NCBI RefSeq assembly: GCF_001721645.1
Contig: NZ_CP017141.1
Span: 992,001 to 1,056,000, forward strand
Direction of reading: 5' to 3'
DNA: 64,000 nt
Source: Pedobacter steynii
GTDB taxonomy: Bacteria; Bacteroidota; Bacteroidia; Sphingobacteriales; Sphingobacteriaceae
Shown: positions 63,933-64,000 of the stretch, one piece after another
Layout: each line of letters begins with the position of its first letter
Numbering within the stretch: position 1 is the first letter of the stretch
Made by a program: the position numbers and the translations under genes
The notes under the pieces: generated by a model
Database searches by the model: none
What the model saw: the letters and a program-made list of their open reading frames with translations, nothing else
Told to the model about the DNA's origin: nothing

Positions 63933-63963
63933 TTTGAAAAACAGAAATTAATTTATAAGTTTA
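63933..63963 (+). promoter_or_regulatory. Promoter of the gene starting at the right edge
   Basis: TTTG (63933-63936), 19 bp, TAAGTTTA (63956-63963): one base off the TTTG-N19-TAnnTTTG consensus, 26 bp before an ATG. Confidence 0.6.
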
Positions 63964-63988
63964 GTTTAACTTAAAAAACCAAAAAAAC

Positions 63989-64000
63989 ATGAAAAATCTA
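63989..64000 (+). CDS. First codons of a gene cut by the right edge
   Basis: ATG AAA AAT CTA (Met-Lys-Asn-Leu), preceded by AACCAAAAAAAC and by a good promoter at the correct distance. The start looks real, but nothing can be said about the product. Confidence 0.4.

Noticed and set aside
1..64000. Mobile elements, integrases, CRISPR arrays, tRNA or rRNA genes
   Set aside because: Looked for transposase-like proteins, regularly spaced repeats and cloverleaf or rRNA motifs by eye; none seen.

Overview
The window looks like chromosomal DNA of a Bacteroidota bacterium of the Sphingobacteriaceae type, with Pedobacter or a close relative as the best guess. This rests on four SusC/RagA-type receptors (one cut by the left edge), three SusD/RagB lipoproteins, two sigma/FecR pairs, TAnnTTTG-type promoters, A/C-rich leaders without Shine-Dalgarno sites, and many lipoproteins. 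The genus is inferred from gene content only. I saw no rRNA, tRNA, CRISPR array, transposase or phage gene.

Layout. (1) 1-4.3 kb, minus strand: DUF2490 protein plus a GH144-like lipoprotein, then a TsdA-like dihaem cytochrome followed 43 bp later by a SusC start. (2) 4.4-6.2 kb: secreted serine hydrolase. (3) 6.4-15.3 kb, plus strand: ECF sigma, FecR, STN-SusC, SusD, and a metzincin-like protease with an F5/8 C module; PNGase F converges on it at 15.4-17.05 kb. Together these suggest glycoprotein degradation. (4) 17.2-29.4 kb, plus strand: AraC regulator, three tightly packed esterase-type hydrolases, a TonB receptor and a second SusC/SusD pair. (5) 29.5-36.2 kb: a mannose module of sugar porter, PMI fused to a kinase-like domain, divergent GntR regulator and GH92 alpha-mannosidase, with matching operator-like dyads on two good promoters. 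(6) 36.4-42.4 kb: metal-efflux operon with a small exported protein, a CusA-type RND pump fused to its own outer-membrane factor, and a CusB-type adaptor. (7) 42.4-45.6 kb: M61 peptidase, ECF41 sigma factor, and a five-helix membrane protein whose upstream region carries an ECF41-like promoter. (8) 45.7-63.7 kb, minus strand: S41 protease, ECF sigma, FecR, then TlpA, M1 peptidase, TlpA, STN-SusC, SusD, a degenerate metallopeptidase-like lipoprotein, a double-TlpA protein and another TlpA. The right edge holds the promoter and first codons of a plus-strand gene.

How it fits together. Regions 3 and 5 could act in sequence: proteolysis and PNGase F release N-glycans, GH92 trims alpha-mannose, the porter imports the sugar and PMI feeds mannose-6-phosphate to glycolysis. 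Region 8 is the best candidate for a poorly described system: one sigma/FecR-controlled SusCD locus with four exported proteins carrying five thioredoxin domains plus peptidases, which would suit capture and reductive opening of disulfide-bonded peptides. That role is inferred; the domain content is read from the sequence.
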